Of a DNA stretch of 64,000 bases, positions 42,105 to 50,403 are shown piece after piece. The notes beneath the pieces were generated by a model. That model was not told where the DNA came from and made no database searches. It saw only the letters and a program-made list of their open reading frames with translations. Numbering within the stretch: position 1 is the stretch's first letter; every line of letters starts with the position of its first letter. The stretch is from contig NZ_KB911587.1 in assembly GCF_000383615.1 (NCBI RefSeq), positions 275,476 through 339,475 of the forward strand, read 5' to 3'. This stretch comes from Streptomyces canus 299MFChir4.1. Lineage in GTDB: Bacteria; Actinomycetota; Actinomycetes; Streptomycetales; Streptomycetaceae. The position numbers were made by a program, and so were the translations under genes.

Positions 42105-42920
42105 TCAGGAACGCTCCTTGAGCGCCTGCTCGATGGTGCGCATGACCTCGTCCAACGGGGCGTCGGTGCGGGCGAGGGCGACGAGGACCTCACCCTGGGC
42201 GGAGACCGTCGCGGCGGTCGGCGGCTGGGCGGTGGCGGTGCGGCCCGCCCCGATCCCGGTCCCGAAGGTCTTGCGCACGATCGCGAAGGCGTGGTCCAGC
42301 TGCGCCTCGACGTCCCCCTGGCCCCCGGCCCGGAGCCACCGTCGCAGCACATGGTTGTGCGCGGTGACCACGGCCGACGCGGCGACCTCCGCCAGCAGGG
42401 GGTCGTCGTTCGCGTCGTCGTCGTGCGCGTGCTCGTCGAAGTGCCCGAGCAGATACCGCGTGAACAGCCGCTCGTAGCGGGCCACCGAGGCGATCTCCGC
42501 CTCCCGCAGGGTCGGCACCTCGCGCGTCAGCTTGTAGCGGGCGACCGAGATCTCCGGCCGGGCCGCGTACATCTTCATGACTTCCTTGATGCCGCGGCAC
42601 ACCGTGTCGAGCGGGTGCTCGTGCGCGGGGGCCGCGTTCAGCACGGCCTCCGCGCGGATCAGGGTGTCGTCGTGGTCGGGGAAGATCGCCTCTTCCTTGG
42701 AGCGGAAGTGGCGGAAGAAGGTGCGGCGGGCGACACCGGCCGCGGCCGCGATCTCGTCGACGGTCGTCGCCTCGTACCCCTTGGTGGAGAACAGCTCCAT
42801 CGCGGCGGCGGCCAGCTCGCGGCGCATCTTGAGCCGCTGGGCGGCCGCACGATTGCCTGCGGCACTCTCCGGCGCGTCGGGCGTGGCTGGTGTACGGGAC
42901 GACTTGGCGGGCTGGGGCAT
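42105..42920 (-). CDS. TetR-family transcriptional regulator
   Basis: 271 residues. N-terminal HTH (ATTVDEIAAAAGVARRTFFRHFRSKEEAIF, residues ~50-80). The ligand domain contains an acidic/His-rich loop (HFDEHAHDDDANDD), and a long Ala/Thr linker precedes the C-terminal helix. It lies 160 bp downstream of the 3-hydroxyacyl-CoA dehydrogenase gene on the same strand; an acyl-CoA-responsive role is plausible but unproven. ATG 42920 was chosen: upstream extension is low-complexity. Confidence 0.82.
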   Translation of the reverse strand: MPQPAKSSRTPATPDAPESAAGNRAAAQRLKMRRELAAAAMELFSTKGYEATTVDEIAAAAGVARRTFFRHFRSKEEAIFPDHDDTLIRAEAVLNAAPAHEHPLDTVCRGIKEVMKMYAARPEISVARYKLTREVPTLREAEIASVARYERLFTRYLLGHFDEHAHDDDANDDPLLAEVAASAVVTAHNHVLRRWLRAGGQGDVEAQLDHAFAIVRKTFGTGIGAGRTATAQPPTAATVSAQGEVLVALARTDAPLDEVMRTIEQALKERS

Positions 42921-43080
42921 GACCCGAACGTACTGCATGTGCGCAGGTTGGTGCGCCTGTCCGGGGTTTGTCCCGCCCCGGGCCGGCAGGGAGCCGCCGG
43001 ATCCCGCGGGCGGGAGAGGACTGCCCGGATCGAGCAGTCCGCCCCAGTCCTCGCCGTCGTTGAACCAGTCGCCGACGTGC

Positions 43081-44886
43081 TCAGCGGCGGGCATATTCGC
43101 GGAAGCCACGACCGGTCTTTCGGCCGAGGCAGCCCGCGGCCACCAGGTGCTCCAGGAGCGGGGCCGGAGCCAGACCCGGGTCGCGGAACTCGCGGTGCAG
43201 GACCTTCTCGATCGCGAGCGAGACGTCCAGGCCGACGACGTCCAGCAGCTCGAAGGGGCCCATCGGATAGCCGCCGCCCAGCTTCATCGCCGCGTCGATG
43301 TCGTCGAGGGACGCGTAGTGCTCCTGCACCATCTTGACCGCGTTGTTGAGGTACGGGAACAGCAGCGCGTTCACGATGAAGCCCGCGCGGTCCCCGCAGT
43401 CCACCGCGTGCTTCTTGATCCTGCCGCAGACCTCGCGGACCGTGGCGTGCACGTCCTCGGCCGTCAGGACCGTGCGGACGACCTCGACCAGCTTCATCGC
43501 GGGCGCCGGGTTGAAGAAGTGCATGCCGATCACGTCCTGCGGGCGCGAGGTGGCGCGGGCGCAGGCGACGACGGGCAGCGAGGAGGTGGTGGTGGCCAGG
43601 ACCGCGCCGGGCTTGCAGACCTTGTCCAGCGCCTGGAACAGCTGCTGCTTGATCTCCAGGTCCTCGGCGACGGCCTCGACGGCCAGGTCGACGTCCGCGA
43701 ACGCCTCGTACGAGCCCGCCGCGGTGATCCGGTCCAGGGTCTGCTCGGCCGCCTCGGCGGTCATGCGGCCCTTGTCGACAGAGCGCGAAAGAGACTTGCC
43801 GATACGCGCCTTGGCCGTCTGCGCCTTCTCCTCGCTGCGGGCGGCGAGCACGACCTCGTACCCGGCCTTGGCGAAGACCTCCGCGATACCGGACGCCATG
43901 GTCCCGGAGCCCGCGACCCCGACGGAACGGACCTCGCGGCCCTGGACCTGCGCGGCGCTCTCCGAGGGCGTCAGCGCGTCCCGCACGACCGCCGCGCTGC
44001 CCGGAGCCTCGTACGTGTAGAAGCCGCGTCCCGACTTACGGCCGGTCAGGCCCGCCTCGCTGAGCTGCTTGAGGATCGGGGCGGGGGCGTGCAGCCGGTC
44101 GTGGGACTCGGCGTACATGGCCTCCAGGACGGTGCGCGCGGTGTCGACGCCGATCAGGTCGAGCAGGGCGAGCGGTCCCATGGGCAGACCGCAGCCGAGC
44201 CGCATCGCCGCGTCGATGTCCTCGCGGGAGGCGTACTTCGCCTCGTACATCGCGGCCGCCTGGTTGAGGTAGCCGAACAGCAGCCCGTCGGCGACGAAAC
44301 CGGGCCGGTCGCCGACCGCGACGGGCTCCTTGCCGAGGTCGAGGGCGAGGTTGGTGACCGCGGTGACGGCCGCCGGGGCGGTGAGCACCGAGGAGACGAC
44401 CTCGACCAGCTTCATCGCGGGCGCCGGGTTGAAGAAGTGCAGCCCCAGCACCCGCTCCGGGCGGGCCGAGTCGGCGGCCAGACGGGTCACCGACAGGGCG
44501 TTGGTGCCGGTCGCGAGGATCGTCTCGGGGCGCACGATCCCGTCGAGTTCGCGGAAGATCTGGTGCTTGATCTCGTACGACTCCGGAGTCACCTCGATGA
44601 CGAGGTCGGCGTCGGCCGCCGCCCGCAGGTCGGTGGAGACGTGGACGCGGGCGAGGACGTCCGCGCGCTCCTGCTCGGTGAGCCGGCCGCGCTCCACGGC
44701 ACGGGCCGTCGCGGTCTCCAGGGTGGCGAGGGCTTTGGCGGCCTGCGCCTCGCTGACGTCGATGCCGACGACCTCGCGGCCGGCCCTGGCAAGGACCTCG
44801 GCGATACCGGTGCCCATGGTGCCGAGGCCCACGACGGCGATCGTCTGGAGAGGGGACAGAGAAGGGTCGGACAGGGGAGTGGCCAT
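43081..44886 (-). CDS. Double-domain 3-hydroxyacyl-CoA dehydrogenase (3-hydroxybutyryl-CoA dehydrogenase)
   Basis: 601 residues made of two complete HAD units. Unit 1: GLGTMGTGIAEVLARAG (20-36), HFFNPAPAMKLVEVV, C-terminal GRKSGRGFYTY. Unit 2 (from ~residue 322): GSGTMASGIAEVFAKAGYEVV, the same HFFNPAPAMKLVEVV, GRKTGRGFREY. The second NAD loop has Ala in place of Gly (GTMA). It oxidises or forms 3-hydroxybutyryl-CoA, supplying crotonyl-CoA precursors for ccr. ATG 44886 follows GGAG with an 8-nt gap. The 409-bp upstream region contains several repeats. Confidence 0.9.
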   Translation of the reverse strand: MATPLSDPSLSPLQTIAVVGLGTMGTGIAEVLARAGREVVGIDVSEAQAAKALATLETATARAVERGRLTEQERADVLARVHVSTDLRAAADADLVIEVTPESYEIKHQIFRELDGIVRPETILATGTNALSVTRLAADSARPERVLGLHFFNPAPAMKLVEVVSSVLTAPAAVTAVTNLALDLGKEPVAVGDRPGFVADGLLFGYLNQAAAMYEAKYASREDIDAAMRLGCGLPMGPLALLDLIGVDTARTVLEAMYAESHDRLHAPAPILKQLSEAGLTGRKSGRGFYTYEAPGSAAVVRDALTPSESAAQVQGREVRSVGVAGSGTMASGIAEVFAKAGYEVVLAARSEEKAQTAKARIGKSLSRSVDKGRMTAEAAEQTLDRITAAGSYEAFADVDLAVEAVAEDLEIKQQLFQALDKVCKPGAVLATTTSSLPVVACARATSRPQDVIGMHFFNPAPAMKLVEVVRTVLTAEDVHATVREVCGRIKKHAVDCGDRAGFIVNALLFPYLNNAVKMVQEHYASLDDIDAAMKLGGGYPMGPFELLDVVGLDVSLAIEKVLHREFRDPGLAPAPLLEHLVAAGCLGRKTGRGFREYARR

Positions 44887-45086
44887 CGCGGAACTCCAGG
44901 AATGAGGGTGACGACTGGGAACGCGACCCGGTACGCCGAGAGGCGCACCGGGTGCGTGCGGAACTGCTGCGTTGCGGGTGTTGCCGGGCTGCGAGCGCAC
45001 ACGCCCGGGCCGTCGTCGCAGGCCTTGCACAGGCCCGGAGAACGGTGGAATCCGACCGGCCCTGTCCCAGGCCGGGTCGTACTGGT

Positions 45087-45101
45087 GGTACCTGAGGTAC
45101 C
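45087..45101. promoter_or_regulatory. GGTACC-TGA-GGTACC repeat
   Basis: Two palindromic GGTACC boxes 3 bp apart, about 200 bp upstream of the 3-hydroxyacyl-CoA dehydrogenase. Candidate regulator site, perhaps for the nearby TetR. Confidence 0.4.
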
Positions 45102-45108
45102 GAACCGA

Positions 45109-45148
45109 CTTCCCCCACTGCCCTAAGGGCGTGGGAGGTGCCCCCACA
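45109..45148. repeat. Dispersed palindromic repeat, copy 1
   Basis: CCCCCACTGCCCTAAGGGCG and the following GTGGGAGGTGCCCCCAC. It forms a hairpin (CCCAC/GTGGG and GCCC/GGGC). The reverse complement of 63741-63780 matches it at about 35 of 40 positions. Probably a REP-like intergenic element of Streptomyces. Confidence 0.75.
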
Positions 45149-45186
45149 CGGCGGCTGCGTCACCAGGCCACCGCAAGGAGTTCCGC

Positions 45187-45230
45187 GAGTGGGTAACTCG
45201 CTCGTCTGAGCTTAACCGGTGGGTAACGAG
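45187..45230. promoter_or_regulatory. Paired GTGGGTAAC direct repeats
   Basis: GTGGGTAAC at 45189-45197 and 45219-45227, exactly 30 bp apart (about three helical turns). The first sits in CGAGT-GGGTA-ACTCG, an inverted repeat. Candidate cooperative operator between divergent genes. Confidence 0.45.
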
Positions 45231-45295
45231 CGCGCCAGCCCCCGGATTTGTGATGTACGTCCCGCGCCCCGGGCGGGCCGCCTAACCTCGGGTTC

Positions 45296-45895
45296 ATGGA
45301 CGAAGAGTTGCGATCGCTCACGGAGCGCTTACGGCAGGAGTCGGGTGCGTCGGCCGCCTTCGACCGTCTGGTGGCGACCGAGGACCCGGACGAACTGGCC
45401 GGAGTGCTCACCGAACCCGGACAGCCCTTGTGGGCCCGGGAGCTGGCCGCGTTCCGGCTCGGCCTCGCCGGGGACCGCCGGGCCTTCGAGTCGCTCGTCC
45501 TGCTGCTCAACCACCGCGATCCGCCGCGCTGCGCCGCCGCCGCGTACGCCCTCGCCCGGCTCGACGACCCGCGCACGGCCCGCGCGGCCGCCGCCCTCGC
45601 CACCAACGAACTGAGGGTCGCCTACGCCCTGCACCCGGTCCGGCTGCTGGCCGAACTGGGCTCTCCCGAGTCCGTACCCGCCCTCATCACCACACTGGAG
45701 CGCCGGCTGCGCCCGCACGACCCCTACCGCCGCGTGGCGCTCGCCTGTGTGGAGGGGCTGGGCACCCTGGCCGACGCCCGCGCCAGACCCGTGCTCAACG
45801 AGGCCCTCGCGCATCCGGCGCTCGCGGAGGCGGCGGTGCGGGCGCTGGCGCGGATTCCGGGGCAGCGGGGAGGTGTCAAAGGGACAGGTCCTTGA
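45296..45895 (+). CDS. HEAT-repeat protein
   Basis: 199 residues, helical throughout. At least four HEAT/PBS-lyase-type repeats are visible (LWARELAAFRLGLAGDRRAFESLV; CAAAAYALARLDDPRTARAAA; LRVAYALHPVRLLAELGSPESV; YRRVALACVEGLGTLADARA). Such proteins are scaffolds; no partner is suggested by the neighbours. Likely leaderless. The 3' end overlaps the convergent GNAT gene by 20 bp. Confidence 0.8.
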   Translation: MDEELRSLTERLRQESGASAAFDRLVATEDPDELAGVLTEPGQPLWARELAAFRLGLAGDRRAFESLVLLLNHRDPPRCAAAAYALARLDDPRTARAAAALATNELRVAYALHPVRLLAELGSPESVPALITTLERRLRPHDPYRRVALACVEGLGTLADARARPVLNEALAHPALAEAAVRALARIPGQRGGVKGTGP

Positions 45896-46403
45896 CGTAC
45901 CGCACCTCGGGCACTGCGACCCCGTCCACCTCGTAGGGATCCTCGGCGCCGTCGGTCCGAAAGCCCTGGCGTTCGTAGAAGCGCCGGGCGCGGGTGTTGC
46001 CCTTGACGACCCAGAGCAGCATGCGGGGGTGGCCGGCCCGCGTGCAGCGGCGTACGGACTCCTGGAGCAGGGCGTGTCCGAGACCGCTGCCGTACCGCCG
46101 CGCGTCCACGTAGATCGCGTACAACTCGGCGTCCTCGGTGCGCCGTTCGCCGTCGCGGTACGGGCCGTGGCAGGCCCAGCCCAGGATTTCGCCGTCCCGG
46201 TCGGCGACCAGGTCCACCACGCTGCCGCCGCCCCGTCCGAACCGGGCCCGGCGGCGCTCGGTGTCCCCCTTCACGCTGAGCGCGTCGAGGAACGGCTGGG
46301 GCAGGAGGCCTCGGTACGCGCGCTGCCAGCCCCGGATCCGGATCTCGGAGACGCGGGGGCAGTCGGCGAGCGTCATCTCGCGGATGAGGAGAGGGTCGTC
46401 CAT
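45876..46403 (-). CDS. GNAT-family N-acetyltransferase
   Basis: 175 residues. Core acetyl-CoA fold with ELYAIYVDARRYGSGLGHAL (the R/Q-x-x-G-x-G/A loop is present as RRYGSGLG) and NTRARRFYERQGF in the C-terminal half. Substrate unknown. Leaderless start likely: TAGGGT then 6 nt to ATG 46403. Monocistronic. Confidence 0.85.
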   Translation of the reverse strand: MDDPLLIREMTLADCPRVSEIRIRGWQRAYRGLLPQPFLDALSVKGDTERRRARFGRGGGSVVDLVADRDGEILGWACHGPYRDGERRTEDAELYAIYVDARRYGSGLGHALLQESVRRCTRAGHPRMLLWVVKGNTRARRFYERQGFRTDGAEDPYEVDGVAVPEVRYVKDLSL

Positions 46404-46444
46404 GGCGGCACCCTAGGCACCACCCATCCGCTCCGGCCTCCGAT

Positions 46445-46834
46445 TTACCCGTCCACCACGGCGAACGCCTCGATCTCCAGCAGGAACTCCGGCCGCACCA
46501 GCGCTGCCACCTGGACGGCCGAGGCCGCCGGCAGCCGGTCGTCGGGTATGTGTGCGGCACGGGCCGCCCGGATCGCCGGCAGGTGGGCCATGTCCGAGAC
46601 GAAATAGGTGAGTTTGAGGACCTCGTCGAAGGTTGCTCCGGCGGCGGCCAGACAGCGCCGGAGGTTCTCGAAGACCTGGCGGGCCTGGGCGACGGCGTCT
46701 CTCTCCCCGACGACCTTGCCGTCCTCGTCGACGGCCACCTGGCCCGAGACCGCCACGAAACGGCCGCGGCCCAGCACCACGTGGGAGTACTGGGCCGCGG
46801 GGGCGACCCCGTCGGGGGCGGGAATCCTGGTCAG
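46445..46834 (-). CDS. RidA/YjgF-family protein with an apparently damaged start
   Basis: 129 residues in the readable frame. It matches the RidA family (AAQYSHVVLGRGRFVAVSGQ; ARQVFENLRRCLAAAGATFDEVLKL; PAASAVQVAALVRPEFLLEIEA), which hydrolyses reactive enamines/imines. There is no ATG or GTG in frame near the expected N-terminus. An ATG at 46842, perfectly placed behind a promoter, reads ATG-GTG-AGC-TGA. One extra base after it would give M-V-E-L-T-R-I-P, the usual family start. CTG 46834 is annotated here as a provisional start. Confidence 0.7.
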   Translation of the reverse strand: MTRIPAPDGVAPAAQYSHVVLGRGRFVAVSGQVAVDEDGKVVGERDAVAQARQVFENLRRCLAAAGATFDEVLKLTYFVSDMAHLPAIRAARAAHIPDDRLPAASAVQVAALVRPEFLLEIEAFAVVDG

Positions 46835-46848
46835 CTCACCATGCGTCC

Positions 46849-46871
46849 ATGGTGGACCACGCCACTGACAG
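46849..46871 (-). promoter_or_regulatory. RecA-NDp/PafBC-like promoter of the RidA gene
   Basis: On the minus strand CTGTCAGTG, 8 nt, CACCAT, then 6 nt to ATG 46842. The consensus is TTGTCRGTG-N8-TAnnnT: one mismatch in each box. Good leaderless geometry. The known regulator of such promoters in mycobacteria is PafBC, active on DNA damage. Confidence 0.5.
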
Positions 46872-46899
46872 TCCCCGTCCCCGAAGGAGCCCCGGACGC

Positions 46900-48495
46900 T
46901 CAGCCGCGGGAGCCGAGCAGCCTGTGCAGTGCCGCGCCGCGCGCGGACGTCGACGCCGCCTTGGAGGTCAGCGGCTTCGGATCGGGCAGCGCCTTGCACA
47001 CCGCGTCGGCCTCGCCGCCGCCCCGCGGCACCTTTCCGTCGGTCAGGTACGCGGCCAGGTGTTTGTCCAGGCACGTGTTTCCGCTGAGCGTGATGCCGTG
47101 GTTCCCGCCGCCCTCCTCGACGACGAGACTGGAGTCCGCCAGCAGCCGGTGGACCGTGGCACCGCCCTCGTACGGCGTGGCCGCGTCGTTCGTCGCCTGG
47201 AAGAGCAGCACCGGCGGCAGCTTGCCGTTGGCGACGTTCACCGGGCTCAGCGACTTCGTGGGCCAGAACGCGCACGGTGCGTTGTACCAGGCGTTGTTCC
47301 AGGCCATGAACGGCGCCTTCTCGTACACGTCCCAGTTGTCCTTCCGCCACTGGCGCCAGTCGCGCGGCCAGGAGGCGTCACGGCACTGCACCGAGGTGTA
47401 GACGCTGTAGCCGTTGTCCCCGGAGGCGTCGACGGCGGCGAAGTTCTCGTACGCCTCGACCAGCGGGTCGGCGTCCTTGTGGTTCACGTACGCCGCGAAC
47501 GCCTCGGCCAGGTAGGGCCAGTAGCCGTTGTAGTAGCCGCCCGGCATGAAGGTGTCCTCCAGTTCGGAGGCGCCGACCTTGCCGCCCGCGGGCTTCTTGG
47601 CGAGGGCCGCCCGCATCGCGTACCACCTGGCCTCGATCCGCTCCGGGTCGGTGCCGAGCTTGTACGTGGTGTCGTACTTGGCGATCCAGGCCATCAGCGC
47701 GCGGTGCCGGTCGTTGAAGGCGTAGTCCTGGGCGAGGTTGTCGTCGTACCAGACGCCGGTCGGGTCGACGATCGAGTCCAGGACCAGACGGCGCACCTGG
47801 TGCGGGAAGAGCTTCGCGTAAACCGCGCCCAGGTAGGTGCCGTACGAGTACCCGAAGTAGTTGATCCTCCTGGCGCCGAGGGCCCGGCGGATCGAGTCCA
47901 TGTCCCGCACGGCACTGATGGTGTCGATGTACGGCAGCACGCTCGCGTACTTCCGGCCGCAGGCGGCGGCGAAGGACCGGGCGCGTGTGAGGTTGGCCCT
48001 CTCGATCGCGGGTGTGCTCGGCACGGAGTCCGGGCGCACCGGCTTGAAGTGGCCCGGCTTGCAGTTAAGGGCGGGTTTACTCGCGCCCACCCCGCGCGGG
48101 TCGAAGCCGATGACGTCGTACTGGGCCGCGACCGCCTTGGGCAGGCCCGAGGCGATGAACCCGGCGAACGTCAGACCGCTGCCGCCGGGACCGCCGGGGT
48201 TGACCAGCAGCGGGCCCTGGTACGTCTTCGCGGTGTGCGGGACCCGGGACAGCGCGAGGGTGATCTGCTGCCCGCGCGGGTTCGCGTGATCGAGCGGCAC
48301 CTTGAGGGACGCGCACTGAAGCGTCGGGTAGTTGGCGGTGCCGCATTTCTTCCAGGTGAGCTTCGCGGCGTGAGCGGCAAGAGCGGTCGAAGTGGTCTGC
48401 GTGTGCTGCGGGGTGCCGGCCTCGGCGGGGACCGCGGTGAAGGTCCCGGCCACGACGACGGCGGCACCGCACAGCACGGCTGCGCGTTTTCTCAT
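46900..48495 (-). CDS. Secreted tripeptidyl aminopeptidase-like serine hydrolase (S33)
   Basis: 531 residues. Sec signal peptide (MRKRAAVLCGAAVVVAGTFT, cleavage after PAEA). Alpha/beta-hydrolase fold with GGPGGSG oxyanion loop, Ser217 in GYSYG, Asp437 (TNDAATP), His466 (GGNHGI): a complete catalytic triad. Resembles Streptomyces Tap (tripeptidyl aminopeptidase) enzymes that trim N-terminal tripeptides from secreted proteins. Several Cys suggest disulfides. ATG 48495 is preceded by GGGAGGA. Monocistronic. Confidence 0.88.
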   Translation of the reverse strand: MRKRAAVLCGAAVVVAGTFTAVPAEAGTPQHTQTTSTALAAHAAKLTWKKCGTANYPTLQCASLKVPLDHANPRGQQITLALSRVPHTAKTYQGPLLVNPGGPGGSGLTFAGFIASGLPKAVAAQYDVIGFDPRGVGASKPALNCKPGHFKPVRPDSVPSTPAIERANLTRARSFAAACGRKYASVLPYIDTISAVRDMDSIRRALGARRINYFGYSYGTYLGAVYAKLFPHQVRRLVLDSIVDPTGVWYDDNLAQDYAFNDRHRALMAWIAKYDTTYKLGTDPERIEARWYAMRAALAKKPAGGKVGASELEDTFMPGGYYNGYWPYLAEAFAAYVNHKDADPLVEAYENFAAVDASGDNGYSVYTSVQCRDASWPRDWRQWRKDNWDVYEKAPFMAWNNAWYNAPCAFWPTKSLSPVNVANGKLPPVLLFQATNDAATPYEGGATVHRLLADSSLVVEEGGGNHGITLSGNTCLDKHLAAYLTDGKVPRGGGEADAVCKALPDPKPLTSKAASTSARGAALHRLLGSRG

Positions 48496-48630
48496 GGGGT
48501 CCTCCCAGGACGGAGGGTTCCGGACCGCGAGGGTCACGGTCCCTGCCGCATCGTCCCGGAAAGCGCGCCCGGAAGAACGTGTTATGACGATAGTTGACCC
48601 GATTGGTCAGTCCGATGCGCTCGAACGCTC

Positions 48631-49668
48631 TCAGATCAACGTGAGTTGAATCGGTTCGGACACCGGCTCGACCTCGGGCTCCGGCTCCCGGATCCGCCGG
48701 GGCATGCCCGCGCCCGCGGGACCGATGCCGTACTCCTGGGCCAGCTCATGGACCTGACGGGTGATCCGGCGCTGATACCACTTCGGAGCGTAGGCGCCGT
48801 CCGCGTAGAGCCGCTCGTAACGGCGTACCAGATACGGGTGCTCCCGGTTCAGCCAGGCCATGAACCACTCCCGGGCGCCGGGCCGCAGATGCAGCACCAG
48901 CGGGGTGACCGACGTGGCCCCCGAGGCGGCGATCGCGCGCACGGTCGCCCGCAGCTGCGCCGGGGCGTCGCTCAGGAACGGGATCACCGGCGCCATCAGC
49001 ACCCCGCACCCGATGCCGTGCTCGCCCAGCGTCCGTACGACGTCCAGGCGCCGCTCCGGGGCGGGTGTGCCCGGCTCCACGGTGCGCCACAGTTCCGGGT
49101 CGGTGAAGCCGACCGAGACCGAGATGCCGATGTCCGTCACCGCGGCGGCCTGCCGGAGCAGGTCGAGGTCGCGCAGGATCAGCGTGCCCTTGGTCAGGAT
49201 CGAGAAGGGGTTCGCGTGGTCGCGCAGGGCGGCGAGGATGCCCGGCATCAGCCGGTAGCGGCCCTCGGCGCGCTGGTAGCAGTCGACGTTGGTGCCCATC
49301 GCTATGTGGTCGCCGGTCCAGCGGCGCGAGCCCAGCTGGCGGCGCAGCAGCTCGGGGGCGTTCACCTTGACGACGATCTGCGAGTCGAAGCCGAGACCGG
49401 TGTCCAGGTCGAGATAGCTGTGGGTCTTGCGGGCGAAGCAGTACACACACGCGTGGGAGCAGCCCCGGTAGGGGTTGACGGTCCACTCGAAGGGCATGCG
49501 GGAGGCGCCCGGCACCCGGTTGATGATCGAGCGGGCCCGGATCTCGTGGAACGTGATCCCGGCGAACTCGGGTGTGTCGAAGGTACGGCTGACCACCGCG
49601 TCGGCGCCGAAGAGGGCGGCGTCGGCCCGCCCGTGTTCCGCGGACTCGGTGAGGTTCTCCCAGCGCAT
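48631..49668 (-). CDS. Radical SAM protein, Rv2578c / SplB-like
   Basis: 345 residues. The [4Fe-4S] cluster motif is Cys70-x3-Cys74-x2-Cys77 (GCSHACVYCFARKTH), followed by a TIM-barrel core (FSILTKGTLILRDLDLL; DIGISVSVGF). This family is related to spore photoproduct lyase and is LexA-regulated in Mycobacterium tuberculosis. Here a perfect SOS box lies 32 nt upstream of the ATG, so DNA-damage induction is likely. The catalytic role outside spores is not established. ATG 49668 follows GGAGG. Confidence 0.85.
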   Translation of the reverse strand: MRWENLTESAEHGRADAALFGADAVVSRTFDTPEFAGITFHEIRARSIINRVPGASRMPFEWTVNPYRGCSHACVYCFARKTHSYLDLDTGLGFDSQIVVKVNAPELLRRQLGSRRWTGDHIAMGTNVDCYQRAEGRYRLMPGILAALRDHANPFSILTKGTLILRDLDLLRQAAAVTDIGISVSVGFTDPELWRTVEPGTPAPERRLDVVRTLGEHGIGCGVLMAPVIPFLSDAPAQLRATVRAIAASGATSVTPLVLHLRPGAREWFMAWLNREHPYLVRRYERLYADGAYAPKWYQRRITRQVHELAQEYGIGPAGAGMPRRIREPEPEVEPVSEPIQLTLI

Positions 49669-49700
49669 GAGGCCTCCTCGGGTAGCACTGCCCCTTGAGT

Positions 49701-49714
49701 GAAACACTTGTTCG
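49701..49714 (-). promoter_or_regulatory. lexA_box: LexA (SOS) box upstream of the radical SAM gene
   Basis: On the minus strand CGAACAAGTGTTTC, which satisfies every position of the Gram-positive LexA consensus CGAACRNRYGTTYC. It lies within the spacer/-10 of a plausible promoter whose -35 is TTGCAC (49722-49727), as expected for repression. Confidence 0.75.
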
Positions 49715-49811
49715 AATTTCTGTGCAACCCCGATTTGGGGGCCCGCGGGCGGGGGTGGTTGGCTTGCCCCCAGCCCGAGAACCCGAGAACCCGAAGTCCT
49801 GGAGGAAGTCG

Positions 49812-50255
49812 ATGGCGCAGGTCGAGGCCACTACGGAGCGGATCGTCGCGGCGGACGCGGAGAAGGTGTTCGACGCCGTCGCCGACTACACCGGCACGCG
49901 GTCGAAGGTGCTGCCCGAGCAGTTCAGCGAGTACGAGGTGCGCGAGGGCGGCGACGGCGAGGGCACCCTCGTCCACTGGAAGCTCCAGGCCACCAGCAAG
50001 CGCGTGCGCGACTGCCTCCTGGAGGTCACCGAGCCCACCGACGGCGAGCTCGTCGAGAAGGACCGCAACTCCTCCATGGTCACCACCTGGCGGGTCACCC
50101 CGGCCGGCGAGGGCAAGTCCCGTGTCGTCGTGACCACCACCTGGGAGGGCGCCGGCGGTATCGGCGGCTTCTTCGAGAAGACCTTCGCCCCCAAGGGCCT
50201 CGGCCGGATCTACGACTCCCTCCTCGACCGGCTCGCCGCCGAGGTCGAGAAGTAA
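49812..50255 (+). CDS. SRPBCC-family protein
   Basis: 147 residues, helix-grip fold signature: N-terminal strand ATTERIVAADAEKVFDAVADY, then alternating strands (EGTLVHWKLQATSK; MVTTWRVTPAGEG; SRVVVTTTWEGAGGIGGFFEK) and a long C-terminal helix (YDSLLDRLAAEVEK). Polyketide-cyclase/START-like; ligand unknown. ATG 49812 has a strong GGAGGAAG ribosome site. Monocistronic. Confidence 0.83.
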   Translation: MAQVEATTERIVAADAEKVFDAVADYTGTRSKVLPEQFSEYEVREGGDGEGTLVHWKLQATSKRVRDCLLEVTEPTDGELVEKDRNSSMVTTWRVTPAGEGKSRVVVTTTWEGAGGIGGFFEKTFAPKGLGRIYDSLLDRLAAEVEK

Positions 50256-50403
50256 GTCCCCGGCACCGGGCGGACGTTGCTCTCGGTCACCGGATCGAGT
50301 GGATCTCCGTACGGCCCACCGGCGTGCCGTAACTCGTCGCGCTTGCTCGTAGTTGTCGCCTTATGCGGGAAATGCGGGGCAGGCGCGACGAGGGGAGCGG
50401 GAC

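Larger units (their letters stand above)
44887..45295. promoter_or_regulatory. Divergent regulatory region with repeats
   Basis: 409 bp between the 3-hydroxyacyl-CoA dehydrogenase (minus) and the HEAT-repeat gene (plus), no gene seen. It contains GGTACC-TGA-GGTACC (45087-45101), a dispersed palindromic repeat (45109-45148), two GTGGGTAAC direct repeats 30 bp apart (45189 and 45219) and, near the plus-strand gene, TAACCT 7 nt before ATG 45296 (leaderless start). Confidence 0.55.

Noticed and set aside
43081..44886. Two separate 3-hydroxyacyl-CoA dehydrogenase genes
   Set aside because: The frame is continuous through both units with no stop or internal start signal; this double-unit form occurs in actinobacteria.
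46900..48495. Annotating the secreted hydrolase simply as a lipase or esterase
   Set aside because: The GGPGGSG oxyanion loop and TAP-like C-terminal region with the NDAATP and GGNHGI motifs fit the S33 tripeptidyl-aminopeptidase group better.
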